DNA of 64,000 nt, taken from assembly GCF_001514305.1 (NCBI RefSeq), contig NZ_KQ949116.1:22665-86664 (forward strand), in the 5' to 3' direction. Shown here piece by piece: positions 52,664-63,502 of the stretch. Each line of letters begins with the position of its first letter. Position 1 is the first letter of the stretch. A program made the position numbers and the translations under genes. The DNA is from Streptomyces dysideae (GTDB lineage: Bacteria > Actinomycetota > Actinomycetes > Streptomycetales > Streptomycetaceae). The notes beneath the pieces are model-generated. The model was not told where the DNA came from. It worked only from the letters and a program-made list of their open reading frames with translations, and searched no databases.

Positions 52664-52763
52664 CCCGGTCCGGGGCTCGGTCCCGGGACGTAGGACGGTG
52701 GCCCCGTCCGTATCCGTCCCGGGCCCGATCCCGGGACGGCCGCCGGTGCATAGCGTCGGCGGC

Positions 52764-53780
52764 ATGGACGCACACGATACGAGCGGGCGGCTCGAAGAAG
52801 CCCTGGACCGGCTGCACACCTCGGGCCCGGAGCGGCGCGGCCGGCTCAGCAACCACGCCCCCATGGTCGTCGAGGCGCTGGCCGCGCACGGGCAGTCGGG
52901 CGGGGTGCACCGGTGGCTGGACCTGTACGAGGAGAAGCTCGAGGAGTTCCCCGCCCGCCTGGCGCCGGTCACCGACGCCAACTGGCCCGAGGCTCTGGGG
53001 GATCCGCGCCGGGCCGCGGACTGGATCGACCATTTCTCCCGCACCCTCGCCGACCACCCCTGGCGGAGCGTCCTCGCCGAGTGGTGGCCGCGGCTGCTGC
53101 CCGGTCTCTACGCCGGCGCCACGCATCCCGTGATCCGGGTCGGGCACGCCGTCCGCGCCCTGGAATCCGGTGAGAACGCTCCCCGCCTCACCGAACTCGC
53201 CCACGGGCTGGGCTATTGGGCGGCCCGGCACCTTCCCGTGTCCGGCATCACCGCGCTGCCCGGTGCGCCGACCGCCGCGGAGTCCCTGGACGCCGTGCCC
53301 GCGCTCGAGGCCCAGGAGGGCGGTTATCTCGCCCGCCTCGCCGCCCTGCGTCAACTGCCGGTCTGGGCGGGTGAGGTGACCGACCCGGACACGGCCCACG
53401 AACGCCTCACCGAACTGGTCCGTGCCACGACGCACCGCTACGCCGCCCACGGCCACGGCGACGAGATCATGCTCGTGCACACGGCCACGGCGCCCAACGC
53501 GGTGCTGCGCAGCCTGAGCGCGCTGCCCCGCGAGCTGTGGGCGCCGAGCCTGCACGCGGCCTGGACGGCGTCCGCCGCCGTCACCGCGATGTACACCCCC
53601 ACGGATCCGGTTGCCTACACGCCCCCGGCCCGGCTCACCCCGGAGGAGGTCCTGGAGCAGGCTCTCGCCCACGGCGACGAGCACGTCATCAAGTTCGCGG
53701 ACACGGCCCTGGACGTCGGTGACGACCAGGCCCTCACGGCCGCCCTGCGCGCCGTCGAGATCACCCGGCCCCTCGTCTGA
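52764..53780 (+). CDS. Questin-oxidase-like (DUF4243) protein
   Basis: 338 residues. All-helical protein with features of the questin oxidase/DUF4243 family: LSNHAPMVVEALAAHGQSGG near the start, AEWWPRLLPGLYAGATHPVI with GHAVRALE, and HTATAPNAVLRSLSALP later. Fungal members catalyse Baeyer-Villiger-type ring cleavage of anthraquinones; most bacterial ones are uncharacterised. Weak RBS before ATG 52764. The end overlaps the converging regulator gene by 20 bases. Confidence 0.85.
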   Translation: MDAHDTSGRLEEALDRLHTSGPERRGRLSNHAPMVVEALAAHGQSGGVHRWLDLYEEKLEEFPARLAPVTDANWPEALGDPRRAADWIDHFSRTLADHPWRSVLAEWWPRLLPGLYAGATHPVIRVGHAVRALESGENAPRLTELAHGLGYWAARHLPVSGITALPGAPTAAESLDAVPALEAQEGGYLARLAALRQLPVWAGEVTDPDTAHERLTELVRATTHRYAAHGHGDEIMLVHTATAPNAVLRSLSALPRELWAPSLHAAWTASAAVTAMYTPTDPVAYTPPARLTPEEVLEQALAHGDEHVIKFADTALDVGDDQALTAALRAVEITRPLV

Positions 53781-54768
53781 ACTCCCCGTCCACCAAGGCG
53801 TCTCCGAGCGCCGTCCTCCCGTACAGCACGTGGTAGCCCTCCCGCCGCGACACCAGCAGCCCCGCCTCACGCAGCACCGACAGATGGGCCGACACCGTCG
53901 ACGGGGCCACTCCATGGCGGCGGGCCAGGTCCGTGGTCGAGGCGGGGGCGGTCAGGCCGGTGAGGACGGCGGCGCGCTGCCGGCCCAGCAGCCGGGCGAG
54001 CCCGTCCGGCGGGTGCGGTACCCGGGCGGTGTGCAGGCGGCCCATGCCGCGCGCCGGGTAGATGACCGTCGGCTGCCAGGGCCGGGCGAAGCCGCTCACC
54101 ACGTCGGGCCAGACGAACACGCTCGGCATGAGCAGCACGCCCCGGCCGTCGGCGCGCTGGATGTCGGCCAGGTCGGCGTACATGCGCAGGGTGAGGGTGT
54201 GGTCCGCCCAGTCGATGCCGGGGTGCAGGCCGGTGAGCAGCGCGTCGAGGCCGCCGTCCCCCGCCTGCCGGGAGCGGTGCGCGATGTCGGCCTCCAGGAC
54301 GGCGCGGTGACGCGGCCAGTCCGGGGCGAGCAGGGCGTGCCAGGCGAGTTCGGTGAGGTCGGCGAGGCGCCGGACGGTGGCGGCGGGGTCGTCGAGGGCG
54401 GCACGCGCCCGGGGTGCGTCGGCGAGGCCGGGGGTGCAGGCCAGCGAGCGGGTCATCTCCGCGTGGGCCAGGGCGGGATCGGTGGCGCGCATGCGGGCCA
54501 GTTCGGCGTCGATGGAGGGATACGACTGTTCCGGGGGCGGGCCCAGGAAGTCCGGGGTGTAGCCGCCGGGCGGCCGCATGAACAGCCACAGCGGCGACAG
54601 GTCGAGGCCGGCCACCGTACGCCGCATCCGGCGCAGCCAGCCCTGGTGGTAGCCGTGCCGGGCCGGCCGGCGCAGCAGCCGCAGCGCCTCATGGGTCTGG
54701 CACAGGGGCGAGATCGCGAACCGGCAGCGGGTCAGGTCGTCGGTGCCCAGGTGCAGGGTCAGCGGCAA
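53761..54768 (-). CDS. ArsR-like HTH regulator (DUF5937-type)
   Basis: 335 residues from TTG 54768 with GGAGG upstream. The long N-terminal region (FAISPLCQTHEALRLLRRPA to LLMPSVFVWPDVVSG) is followed by a C-terminal winged helix: TTDLARRHGVAPSTVSAHLS and LREAGLLVSRREGYHVLYGR. This DUF5937-plus-ArsR layout is common in Streptomyces. It is divergent from the MFS transporter (54875), so it probably represses that gene. A larger open frame to 55368 is only an antisense shadow of the transporter. Confidence 0.88.
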   Translation of the reverse strand: MPLTLHLGTDDLTRCRFAISPLCQTHEALRLLRRPARHGYHQGWLRRMRRTVAGLDLSPLWLFMRPPGGYTPDFLGPPPEQSYPSIDAELARMRATDPALAHAEMTRSLACTPGLADAPRARAALDDPAATVRRLADLTELAWHALLAPDWPRHRAVLEADIAHRSRQAGDGGLDALLTGLHPGIDWADHTLTLRMYADLADIQRADGRGVLLMPSVFVWPDVVSGFARPWQPTVIYPARGMGRLHTARVPHPPDGLARLLGRQRAAVLTGLTAPASTTDLARRHGVAPSTVSAHLSVLREAGLLVSRREGYHVLYGRTALGDALVDGEFRRGAG

Positions 54769-54874
54769 GGCGGCCTCCGTCGGCGGCTGCGATTCGGTGT
54801 GGACCGAAAGAGTAGAAGCCGATCGCCGGGGCCCGCACGCTTGCCCTTGATCACCCACTCTGGAGGGCACATCG

Positions 54875-56083
54875 ATGGGCAGCGGAAGTCCGGCTCCGTG
54901 GCGCAGGGGCGCCGTCGTCGCGGCGCTGATGCTGGCGGCGTTCACCTTCAACACCGCCGAGAACCTTCCCGTGGGCCTGCTCTCCCTCATGGCGGTCGAT
55001 CTGCGGGTGTCGCTGGGGGCCGTGGGCGCGCTGGTCACGGGGTACGGCCTGACCGTGGCCGTCGGGTCGCTGCCGCTGGCCCACGTCACCCGCTCCGTGC
55101 CGCGCCGGTATCTGACGGCCGGGCTGCTCGGGCTGCTGGCGGTGGCCAGCTGGGTGTCGGCGCTGGGGGGTGTGTCGTACGGGGTGCTGCTGGCGGCGCG
55201 GGTGGTGACGGCGCTGGCGCAGGCGTTGTTCTGGGCGGTGATGGGGCCGGTCGCGGTCGGCATGTTCCCGCCCGGGCGGCGGGGGCGCGTCATGGGGCTG
55301 CTGTCCATCGGCGGTTCCCTGGCCACGGTGGGCGGCGTGCCGGCCGGGACCTGGCTGGGCGGGCGCACCGACTGGCAGACGCCGTTCGCGGTGCTCGGCG
55401 CGCTCGCGCTGGTCTCGCTCGTCGCCCTCGGCGTACTCCTGCCGACATCCCACCCGCGGGAGGGTCATGCCGCGTACGGCGTCGCCCCCGACCGGCGCCG
55501 GTTCCGCGTCGTGCTCGCCACCACCGCCCTGTCGGTGACCGGTGTCTTCGCCGGGTTCACCTACGTCGTGGCCTTCCTGGACGAAGTGAGCGGGTTCGGG
55601 GAGGACGCGGTGAGCGCCGTGCTGTTCGCGTTCGGCGGGGCGGGACTGGCCGGGGTCACCGTGGCCGGGCCGCTGCTCGACCGGTTTCCGCGCGCCACGC
55701 TGACGGTTCCGGTGGTCACCCAGGCGGTGGCCCTGCTCGGCCTGTACACCGCCGGGACCGGCCAGGTGGCGACGGTCCTGCTGGTCATGCTGCTGGGGGC
55801 CTCGGCCGGGCCCGTCTTCATGGCGACACAGAGCCAGGTGCTGCAGGTGGCGCCGGGCCGCACCGAGACCGCCCTCGCCGCCAACTCGGCCGCCTTCAAC
55901 ACAGGGGTGGCCGCCGGTGCGCTGCTGGGCGGCCTGCTGTTGCCGGTGGCCGGGGTGCGCGGCACGTTCCTGGCCGGGGGGCTGCTCACGGTGGGGGCGC
56001 TGGCGGTGCTGACCTGGCCGGCGCACGGCGGGCGGCGGACCTACGACGCCGTCGTCCCGGCGGCCGGCCGTGAACACCCGTGA
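54875..56083 (+). CDS. MFS drug-efflux-type transporter
   Basis: 402 residues with 12 membrane helices. DHA1-type pattern: N-terminal AAFTFNTAENLPVGLLSLMA, the VTGYGLTVAVGSLPLAHVTR stretch and GRRGRVMGLLSIGGSLATVG in the motif C region (GxxxGPxxGG-like as GGVPAGTWLGG). AraJ/Cml-type exporters look like this. GGAGGG lies eight bases before the ATG. Likely controlled by the divergent ArsR-like gene 106 bp away. The stop slightly overlaps possible upstream extensions of hemC. Confidence 0.9.
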   Translation: MGSGSPAPWRRGAVVAALMLAAFTFNTAENLPVGLLSLMAVDLRVSLGAVGALVTGYGLTVAVGSLPLAHVTRSVPRRYLTAGLLGLLAVASWVSALGGVSYGVLLAARVVTALAQALFWAVMGPVAVGMFPPGRRGRVMGLLSIGGSLATVGGVPAGTWLGGRTDWQTPFAVLGALALVSLVALGVLLPTSHPREGHAAYGVAPDRRRFRVVLATTALSVTGVFAGFTYVVAFLDEVSGFGEDAVSAVLFAFGGAGLAGVTVAGPLLDRFPRATLTVPVVTQAVALLGLYTAGTGQVATVLLVMLLGASAGPVFMATQSQVLQVAPGRTETALAANSAAFNTGVAAGALLGGLLLPVAGVRGTFLAGGLLTVGALAVLTWPAHGGRRTYDAVVPAAGREHP

Positions 56084-56121
56084 GCCCCCTCAATCGAGCG
56101 GTACTGCACGGAGGCACGCTT

Positions 56122-57078
56122 GTGACGGTCTATCGTGTCGGCATGTCCGTCCCTGAAATGATCCGTATCGTCTCCCGCGACTCGCCCATGGCACTGGCCC
56201 AAGTGGAGCGTGTCCGCGCCGAGTTGGCGGTGCTGCACCCCGGTGTGCGCACCGAGGTCGTGCCGGTGAAGACGACCGGTGACAAGTGGATGGGCGATCT
56301 GTCCCAGGTCGAGGGCAAGGGGGCGTTCACCAAGGAGGTGGACGCCGCGCTGCTGGCCGGGGAGGCCGACCTCGCGGTGCACTGTGTCAAGGACGTGCCC
56401 GCCGACCGGCCGCTGCCCGCCGGTACGACGTTCGCGGCGTTCCTGAAGCGGGACGACATCCGGGACGCGCTCGTACACCCGGGCGGGCTCACCCTGGACG
56501 AGCTTCCGGCCGGGACCCGCATCGGCACCTCCTCGGTCCGCCGGGTCGCCCAACTGGCCGCCACCCACCCGCACCTGGAGTGCGTGCCGTTCCGCGGCAA
56601 CGCCAACCGGCGGCTGGAGAAGCTGGCGGCCGGTGAGGCGGACGCGCTGCTGCTGGCGGTGTCGGGCCTGGAGCGCATCGACCGCCGAGACGTGATCAGC
56701 GAGGTTCTCTCCCCCGAGGCGATGATGCCGCCGATCGGCGCGGGCATCCTCGCCCTGCAGTGCCGCGAGGGCGACACCGAACTCATCGACGCGGTCAGCG
56801 GGCTCGGCGATCCGGACACCCACCGGGAGGCCACCGCGGAGCGCATGTTCCTGCACGTCCTGCAGGGGCACTGCAACAGCCCGATCGCCGGGTACGCGCG
56901 CGTGGACCGCAGCGGCGAACTGTCCCTGCGGGCCTGCGTGTTCACCCCGGACGGCAAGACCCGGCTGAACGCCCACGAGTGGGCCGGCCGGCTCGACCCG
57001 GCCACGCTGGGCACGTCGGTCGCGGTGTCCCTGCTGCGTCAGGGCGCCCGCGAGATCATCGACGGCATCCCTCACTAG
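56122..57078 (+). CDS. hemC: Hydroxymethylbilane synthase (HemC) paralogue
   Basis: 318 residues from GTG 56122 (GGAGG eight bases before); ATG 56143 is an alternative. All main features of porphobilinogen deaminase are seen: IRIVSRDSPMALAQVERVRA, GKGAFTKEVDAALLAGEADL with AVHCVKDVP, IGTSSVRRVAQL and CVPFRGNANRRLEKL. The dipyrromethane cofactor Cys is in LQGHCNSPIAGYA. It condenses four porphobilinogens to hydroxymethylbilane. It lacks the usual hemA/hemD neighbours, so it is probably a second copy or linked to a specialised tetrapyrrole. Confidence 0.9.
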   Translation: MTVYRVGMSVPEMIRIVSRDSPMALAQVERVRAELAVLHPGVRTEVVPVKTTGDKWMGDLSQVEGKGAFTKEVDAALLAGEADLAVHCVKDVPADRPLPAGTTFAAFLKRDDIRDALVHPGGLTLDELPAGTRIGTSSVRRVAQLAATHPHLECVPFRGNANRRLEKLAAGEADALLLAVSGLERIDRRDVISEVLSPEAMMPPIGAGILALQCREGDTELIDAVSGLGDPDTHREATAERMFLHVLQGHCNSPIAGYARVDRSGELSLRACVFTPDGKTRLNAHEWAGRLDPATLGTSVAVSLLRQGAREIIDGIPH

Positions 57079-57113
57079 GCCTGTCCGGCGGACCCTGGGC
57101 CTGTCCGGCGGAC
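57078..57113. repeat. Tandem 16-bp direct repeat after hemC
   Basis: GGCCTGTCCGGCGGAC occurs at 57078-57093 and 57098-57113, a 20-base period, starting at the hemC stop. CCGCCGGACAGG-like repeats recur between Streptomyces genes. The role is unknown; each copy alone could form only a short hairpin. Confidence 0.5.
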
Positions 57114-57124
57114 GCGGCACCGCG

Positions 57125-57646
57125 TCAGGCGGTGCCCTCTTCGGCCTGGTCCCGCAGGAACGTGCTCACCTGGTGCGCGAGGCCGTCGCGCAGCGCACCG
57201 GTGTGAGTGCCGACGGGACCCTCGTGCAGACCGAGGCCGCCCGCCCACAGCCGGCGGTCGGTCCACTCCTCCTCGACCCGCAGCTGGATCTGGACGTCGA
57301 TCTGGCTCAGACTCGCGTCCGGTCCGGCCGCGTAGAGCACCGCGGTGGCCCGGCGCAGCGGATAGACGTCGAAGCCCTCGATGAACTGCGAGTTGCGCCA
57401 GTCGATGAACGCGCTCTCGCCGTCGGGGCCGATCCGCACATCGATCTGGCCGTCCTCGAGGTGGATGCCGAAGTGCCGGCTGCCGCGGTTCTCCACGGTG
57501 ACCCGGACGCTGAAGTAGGTCATTCCCTCGGCGGCGTCGTCCCGTCCACGCGGCGGCTCGGCGGCTTCCAGGCGGTGGACGCGAACCCGCAGACCGGCGT
57601 GCTCGTCGTACTCGTGCCAGTCCCCGACCACGTTCGGCTCGTACAC
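57125..57646 (-). CDS. Uncharacterised protein with beta-sandwich character
   Basis: 173 residues from GTG 57646 (GAGAGG upstream). YEPNVVGDWHEYDEHAGLRV, then MTYFSVRVTVENRGSRHFGI and LEDGQIDVRI suggest an immunoglobulin-like beta-sandwich of the telomeric-repeat-binding/DUF4352 kind, but without a signal peptide. Family not recognised with certainty. No operon partner; it ends tail-to-tail with hemC. Confidence 0.65.
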   Translation of the reverse strand: MYEPNVVGDWHEYDEHAGLRVRVHRLEAAEPPRGRDDAAEGMTYFSVRVTVENRGSRHFGIHLEDGQIDVRIGPDGESAFIDWRNSQFIEGFDVYPLRRATAVLYAAGPDASLSQIDVQIQLRVEEEWTDRRLWAGGLGLHEGPVGTHTGALRDGLAHQVSTFLRDQAEEGTA

Positions 57647-57911
57647 AGTCCACCTCTCGACCCTCAGAGAGCTGCTTCCTATCTGTGTGCTCAGTGCACT
57701 GTCAAATGAGCAGAATGCGCTGTGGCCAGCCCATTCGCCCCCTTGATCACTGATCAAGCCGTGCGCAGGAAGAATCCGCCGCCCGGCCCGGCGGCCATGT
57801 CCGGACACGTGCCGCACATCACGTTCCGCCGCAAGATCAGCGCGCCGGGGAGCGGTGCGCTTCACCCATCGAATTCCGTCGGTTTCGGAATGTGGCCAAT
57901 TATCCGTAATT

Positions 57912-57937
57912 GTTTCGAAGTGCCTGTCTCCGGGAAT
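57912..57937 (+). promoter_or_regulatory. Candidate SigB/F-type promoter of the sigma gene
   Basis: GTTT (57912-57915) and GGGAAT (57932-57937) are 16 bases apart, close to the consensus GTTT-N14-16-GGGTAY read by Streptomyces SigB-family factors. It lies 140 bases upstream of a SigB/F-type gene and would allow autoregulation. Confidence 0.4.
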
Positions 57938-58076
57938 CCGCTTCTCAGTGCTTCGGACAGGAGGCACGTCCGTGGGAGCCCCGCGCGCCGGCCCCGGGTG
58001 TCCTCCGCGAGGTCCGAGTCCCGTGCCTCCCATGGTGTCTGTCCATCCAGCACCTGCTCAGGGAGGTGCGCACACC

Positions 58077-58868
58077 ATGAGTGCGACCACCAGAACGAAG
58101 CAGCACCCGCACGACGACGCCCCCGACACGGCCGACGCCTTCGAGCGGCTCGTGCGGCTGCCGGAGGGGCCGGAGCGCCAGGCGCTCCGTGACGAGCTGG
58201 TCCGGGCCTGGCTGCCCATGGCGGAGCGGATCGCCGTCCGGTTCAAGGGGCGCGGCGAGACCCTGGAGGACCTCTACCAGGTGGCGGCCCTGGGCCTGGT
58301 GAAGGCCGTCGACCACTACGACCCGGCGCGCGGCCACGCCTTCGAGGCGTACGCGGTGCCGACCGTCACCGGCGAGATCAAGCGGCACTTCCGCGACCAC
58401 ATGTGGACGCTGCATGTGCCGCGTCGCGTCCAGGACCTGCGCAACCGGGTACGGCAGGCCACGAAGGAGCTGTCGCAGACGACGCCGGGGCGAGCCCCGA
58501 CCGTCGCCGAGATCGCCGCCCACGCACACCTGAGCGAGGGCGAGGTACGCACCGGATTGGAGGCCCTGGAATGCTTCACCGCGCTGTCGCTGGAGGCGGA
58601 GATGCCCGGGACGGACGGTTACGCCCTCGGGGACGCGATCGGCGGCCCGGACCCGGCGTACGACGTGGTCGTCGACCGGGTGGCCGTCAAGCCGTGTCTG
58701 CAGGCCCTGCCGGAGCGCGAGCGGACCATCCTCTATCTGCGTTTCTTCGGCGGCATGACGCAGAGCCGGATCGCGCAGCAGCTCGGCATCTCGCAGATGC
58801 ATGTGTCCCGGCTACTCAGCGGCTGCTTCGCCCAGCTGCGTGACGAACTGCTCGCCGGGGCCCGCTGA
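58077..58868 (+). CDS. SigB/SigF-family RNA polymerase sigma factor
   Basis: 263 residues from ATG 58077 (GGGAGG upstream). Region 2 is LYQVAALGLVKAVDHYDPAR and FEAYAVPTVTGEIKRHFRDH, region 3 is APTVAEIAAHAHLSEGEVRT, and region 4 is PERERTILYLRFFGGMTQSR with the HTH QQLGISQMHVSRLLSGCF. This family directs stress, osmotic and developmental genes and is held by RsbW-like anti-sigma factors. The SpoIIE-type phosphatase (40.8 kb) and the ATPase-fold protein (62.3 kb) are possible partners. No anti-sigma gene lies beside it. Confidence 0.93.
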   Translation: MSATTRTKQHPHDDAPDTADAFERLVRLPEGPERQALRDELVRAWLPMAERIAVRFKGRGETLEDLYQVAALGLVKAVDHYDPARGHAFEAYAVPTVTGEIKRHFRDHMWTLHVPRRVQDLRNRVRQATKELSQTTPGRAPTVAEIAAHAHLSEGEVRTGLEALECFTALSLEAEMPGTDGYALGDAIGGPDPAYDVVVDRVAVKPCLQALPERERTILYLRFFGGMTQSRIAQQLGISQMHVSRLLSGCFAQLRDELLAGAR

Positions 58869-58875
58869 GCCCGCC

Positions 58876-59208
58876 TCACTCCGGCGGCACTCCCGGAATC
58901 TGCGTGGGACCGTAACGGTCGAGGGCGTCTTCGAGTTCCACGCGGATTTCGGGGGGCATCTCCCCGCTGCGTCCCCAGATGAGGATCAGTTCCGCGACAT
59001 TGCGGAGCTTGATGTTCGTGTGCTGGGAGACGTCCTTCAGTACTTCCCACCCCTGGTCCGGCGTCACCCGGCCGAGCGCGACGACCATGCCGATCGCCTG
59101 GTCGACGACGGCATGCGAGGCGACGGCCTCCTTGAGCTGCTCGACTTCCTCCTGCAGCTCGAGGATCCGGTCCGTCTCGTCGGCGGGCTCGTGCGGTACG
59201 GATGCCAC
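58876..59208 (-). CDS. ANTAR-domain protein
   Basis: 110 residues from GTG 59208. A coiled-coil start (LELQEEVEQLKEAVASH) is followed by an ANTAR domain: AVVDQAIGMVVALGRVTPDQ and GWEVLKDVSQHTNIKLRNVA. ANTAR domains bind paired RNA hexaloops and prevent transcription termination. There is no receiver or GAF sensor, so regulation must come from elsewhere. It converges on the sigma gene, with 7 bases between stops. Confidence 0.9.
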   Translation of the reverse strand: MASVPHEPADETDRILELQEEVEQLKEAVASHAVVDQAIGMVVALGRVTPDQGWEVLKDVSQHTNIKLRNVAELILIWGRSGEMPPEIRVELEDALDRYGPTQIPGVPPE

Positions 59209-59376
59209 TCCTCCATCCTCGTCACTCGACCGGCCGCGTGCCAGTGGGCGGGCGGCTGGGAACGCCTTCCGTTTCGGCGACGCGCCGGGGGTACTCGGCA
59301 GGCCCCGGAGCGGTTCCGGTTGGACACTGGGAGGAGACCGGTGGCTGCCGGTCGGTGAGACCAGGACGCGACTGCC

Positions 59377-60180
59377 ATGAATCACGACTCGCGAACCTCC
59401 AGCGGTACCTCGGAGGTCATCTCCACGCACTCCGTTTTCGGCGCGCCCTGCTGGGTGAGCCTGACCAGCCGCGATCTGCAGGCCACGGAGGACTTCTACA
59501 GTGCCGTGCTGGGCTGGCGGTGGCGGTCGGCCAAGCTGGGCGACCACTTCCGGATCGCACTGGCCGACGGGGTGCCCGTCGCCGGGATCGCCGCGGTCGC
59601 CGGGATGTGGCAGATGGCGGTGGCGTGGACGCCGTACTTCGCCGTGCCCAGCGCGGACGAGGCCGCGGCGCGGGCCCAGGAGCGCGGCGGCACCGCGGCG
59701 GTGGGGCCGATCTCCTTCCCGCCCGGGCGGGCGGCGCTGCTCGCCGACCGGGACGGGGCGCCCTTCGGGGTCTGGGAGGGGGAACTCGTCGCCGACTGGG
59801 AGGCCTGGCGCCGCTCGGCGCCCGCCTTCATCCGGCTGCACACCCGTGACGCCTTCGACGCGGCCATCTTCTACGGCGAGGTCCTGGAGTGGGCGTCGGA
59901 CCGGCCCGGCTGCTGCGAGGTGCACTACGAGGGCGGCGAGGTGGTGCTGCGCAGCCGCGGGGACGTGGTGGCGCGTATCGAGTCGGGGGCGTTGGGGAAG
60001 GCTCCCGACCCGACGATCCGGCCGCACTGGCAGGTCCACTTCGCGGTCGCGGACGTGGCGGCCTGCGCGCGGGCCGCGGAACAGCACGGCGGCAGCGTCC
60101 TGTCGAAGGTCAGCGACGAGGCCGTGCTGCGGGACGCCGACGGCGCCCAGTTCACGGTGACCTCGCACCGCGCACGCTGA
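59377..60180 (+). CDS. Double VOC (glyoxalase-like) domain protein
   Basis: 267 residues made of two vicinal-oxygen-chelate modules: first CWVSLTSRDLQATEDFYSAV with VLGWRWR, second RLHTRDAFDAAIFYGEVLEW followed by HWQVHFAVADVAACARAAEQ. Streptomyces paralogues of this type are small-molecule binding or hydroxylase-like proteins. Substrate unknown. Convergent with the glgX gene, 3 bases between stops. Confidence 0.88.
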   Translation: MNHDSRTSSGTSEVISTHSVFGAPCWVSLTSRDLQATEDFYSAVLGWRWRSAKLGDHFRIALADGVPVAGIAAVAGMWQMAVAWTPYFAVPSADEAAARAQERGGTAAVGPISFPPGRAALLADRDGAPFGVWEGELVADWEAWRRSAPAFIRLHTRDAFDAAIFYGEVLEWASDRPGCCEVHYEGGEVVLRSRGDVVARIESGALGKAPDPTIRPHWQVHFAVADVAACARAAEQHGGSVLSKVSDEAVLRDADGAQFTVTSHRAR

Positions 60181-60183
60181 GCC

Positions 60184-62321
<2,138 letters not shown>

Positions 62322-62325
<4 letters not shown>

Positions 62326-62834
62326 CGCGCGTCCTCCAGTACGCCGTCCGACGTACTCGCCGGATCGGCGAGGACGGCGACCGGCACCTCGCGGGGCACC
62401 TGAAGCACCTCGCGCAGACTCGGCGCGGGAGCCGTCGGCACCAGCGGGACGCGTTCGCCGGCGCGGGCGCGCTGCGAGAACCAGATGACCTTGCTGCCGG
62501 TGTCCGTGGCGCAGCAGCCCCAGCCGTCGCTCATGGCGGCGATGCGGGCCAGGCAGGCGCGCAGGTCCTGGTCCGGGCGCAGATCGCGGTTGTGGTCCCC
62601 GACGGCCGTGATGAGGTGCTGGCCGTTCCACCACATCTCGATCGACGTGTTCTTGTCGGTGGCGTGCTCGTCGATGGCCTTCAGCAGCAGCCCGGCGCCG
62701 CGGCAGACGGGCTCGACAAGTGTCTCGAGGTCCCACAACCGGAGGTGAGCGGCCAGGATGCGCCTGACCTGTCCAACCCGTTCCGGGCTGACTTCCACGT
62801 CCAGGTGGTAGTAGCAGGGCACTGCGGTCTTCAT
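62322..62834 (-). CDS. RsbW-like ATPase-fold protein coupled to GlgX
   Basis: 170 residues from ATG 62834 (GAGGAG upstream). The sequence follows the order of the small anti-sigma ATPases of Streptomyces: VSPERVGQVRRILAAHLRLW, a central GAGLLLKAIDEHATDKNTSI helix and MSDGWGCCATDTGSKVIWFS at the end. In the N-box the usual ELVTNA is replaced by GLLLKAIDEHA, and the glycine-rich GRGL box is not evident, so ATP binding may be altered. Overlap with glgX links a regulatory-looking protein to glycogen debranching. Confidence 0.7.
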
Positions 62835-63130
62835 CTCGTTGGCTCCTCACCGGCGAAGCTCTCGCTTCTCCTCAGCCCCTGCGGGACCGGAGGTCCCGAA
62901 CACGAAGCGTGAGCACTGATCGCTTCTGAGTCAGCTCCACTGTGGGAGTGCTACGCCATTCGTGCAACACGAGCGCGCACTCGAGTTGGTTGAAGCTCTA
63001 ACAAGACGTTGCGTCGTCATCCGTGCACCATGAGTGAAGACCTCGATGCCCGTAACGGGATCCGTGTGCGCGCACGGCCACCGCCCGACGGTCGGGAAAC
63101 GTGCCATCGAGCCGGAAGGTGAACGGCGCC
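62835..63130. promoter_or_regulatory. Divergent intergenic region (glgX unit / DUF5133-glgE)
   Basis: About 300 bases between divergent starts. It should hold promoters for both directions. No classic -35/-10 or long palindrome stands out by eye. The minus-strand open frame at 62998-63234 has no RBS or coding bias. Confidence 0.4.
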
Positions 63131-63430
63131 ATGCTGCTACCGGCCAAAGCCGAAGTCGCCCGGCAACTGCGGCGGTACCGGGCCTGGGAACGTGCCATGC
63201 TCGCGGCCCCGACCGACCGCGCGGTGCGCGCCACCTTCGAGGACGCCGGCTACACCCTCTGCGTGCTGCTGGGGAAGCGCTGTGCGCGTGAGGCCGCGGA
63301 CGCCGCCGATCGCTATCTGCGGACCACGCTGGCCGGCCATCTCCAGGAGCGGAGCGAACACCCCCGTCAGGGCGGCACCGCGCGGCGGGGCCCGCCGTCG
63401 GTACGGCGGCGTTCCCCCGCGCGGAGGTAG
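63131..63430 (+). CDS. DUF5133-like small protein
   Basis: 99 residues from ATG 63131 (GGAAGGTGA upstream). MLLPAKAEVARQLRRYRAWE and FEDAGYTLCVLLGKRCAREA match the two-helix core of the DUF5133 family of Streptomyces, whose function is unknown. The C-terminal 25 residues are Arg/Pro-rich and likely disordered. It lies 72 bases upstream of glgE on the same strand. Confidence 0.75.
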   Translation: MLLPAKAEVARQLRRYRAWERAMLAAPTDRAVRATFEDAGYTLCVLLGKRCAREAADAADRYLRTTLAGHLQERSEHPRQGGTARRGPPSVRRRSPARR

Positions 63431-63502
63431 ATCCCTTCCGGCGCAGCTTGGATCCCCGGCCGGGCCCCGTGCCCGCCCTCGAGCACGGCGGAGGTGAGAC
63501 TC

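Noticed and set aside
53761..55368. Extended version of the ArsR-like gene with start at 55368
   Set aside because: The extra N-terminal 200 codons are antisense to the MFS transporter; TTG 54768 with GGAGG is a better start.
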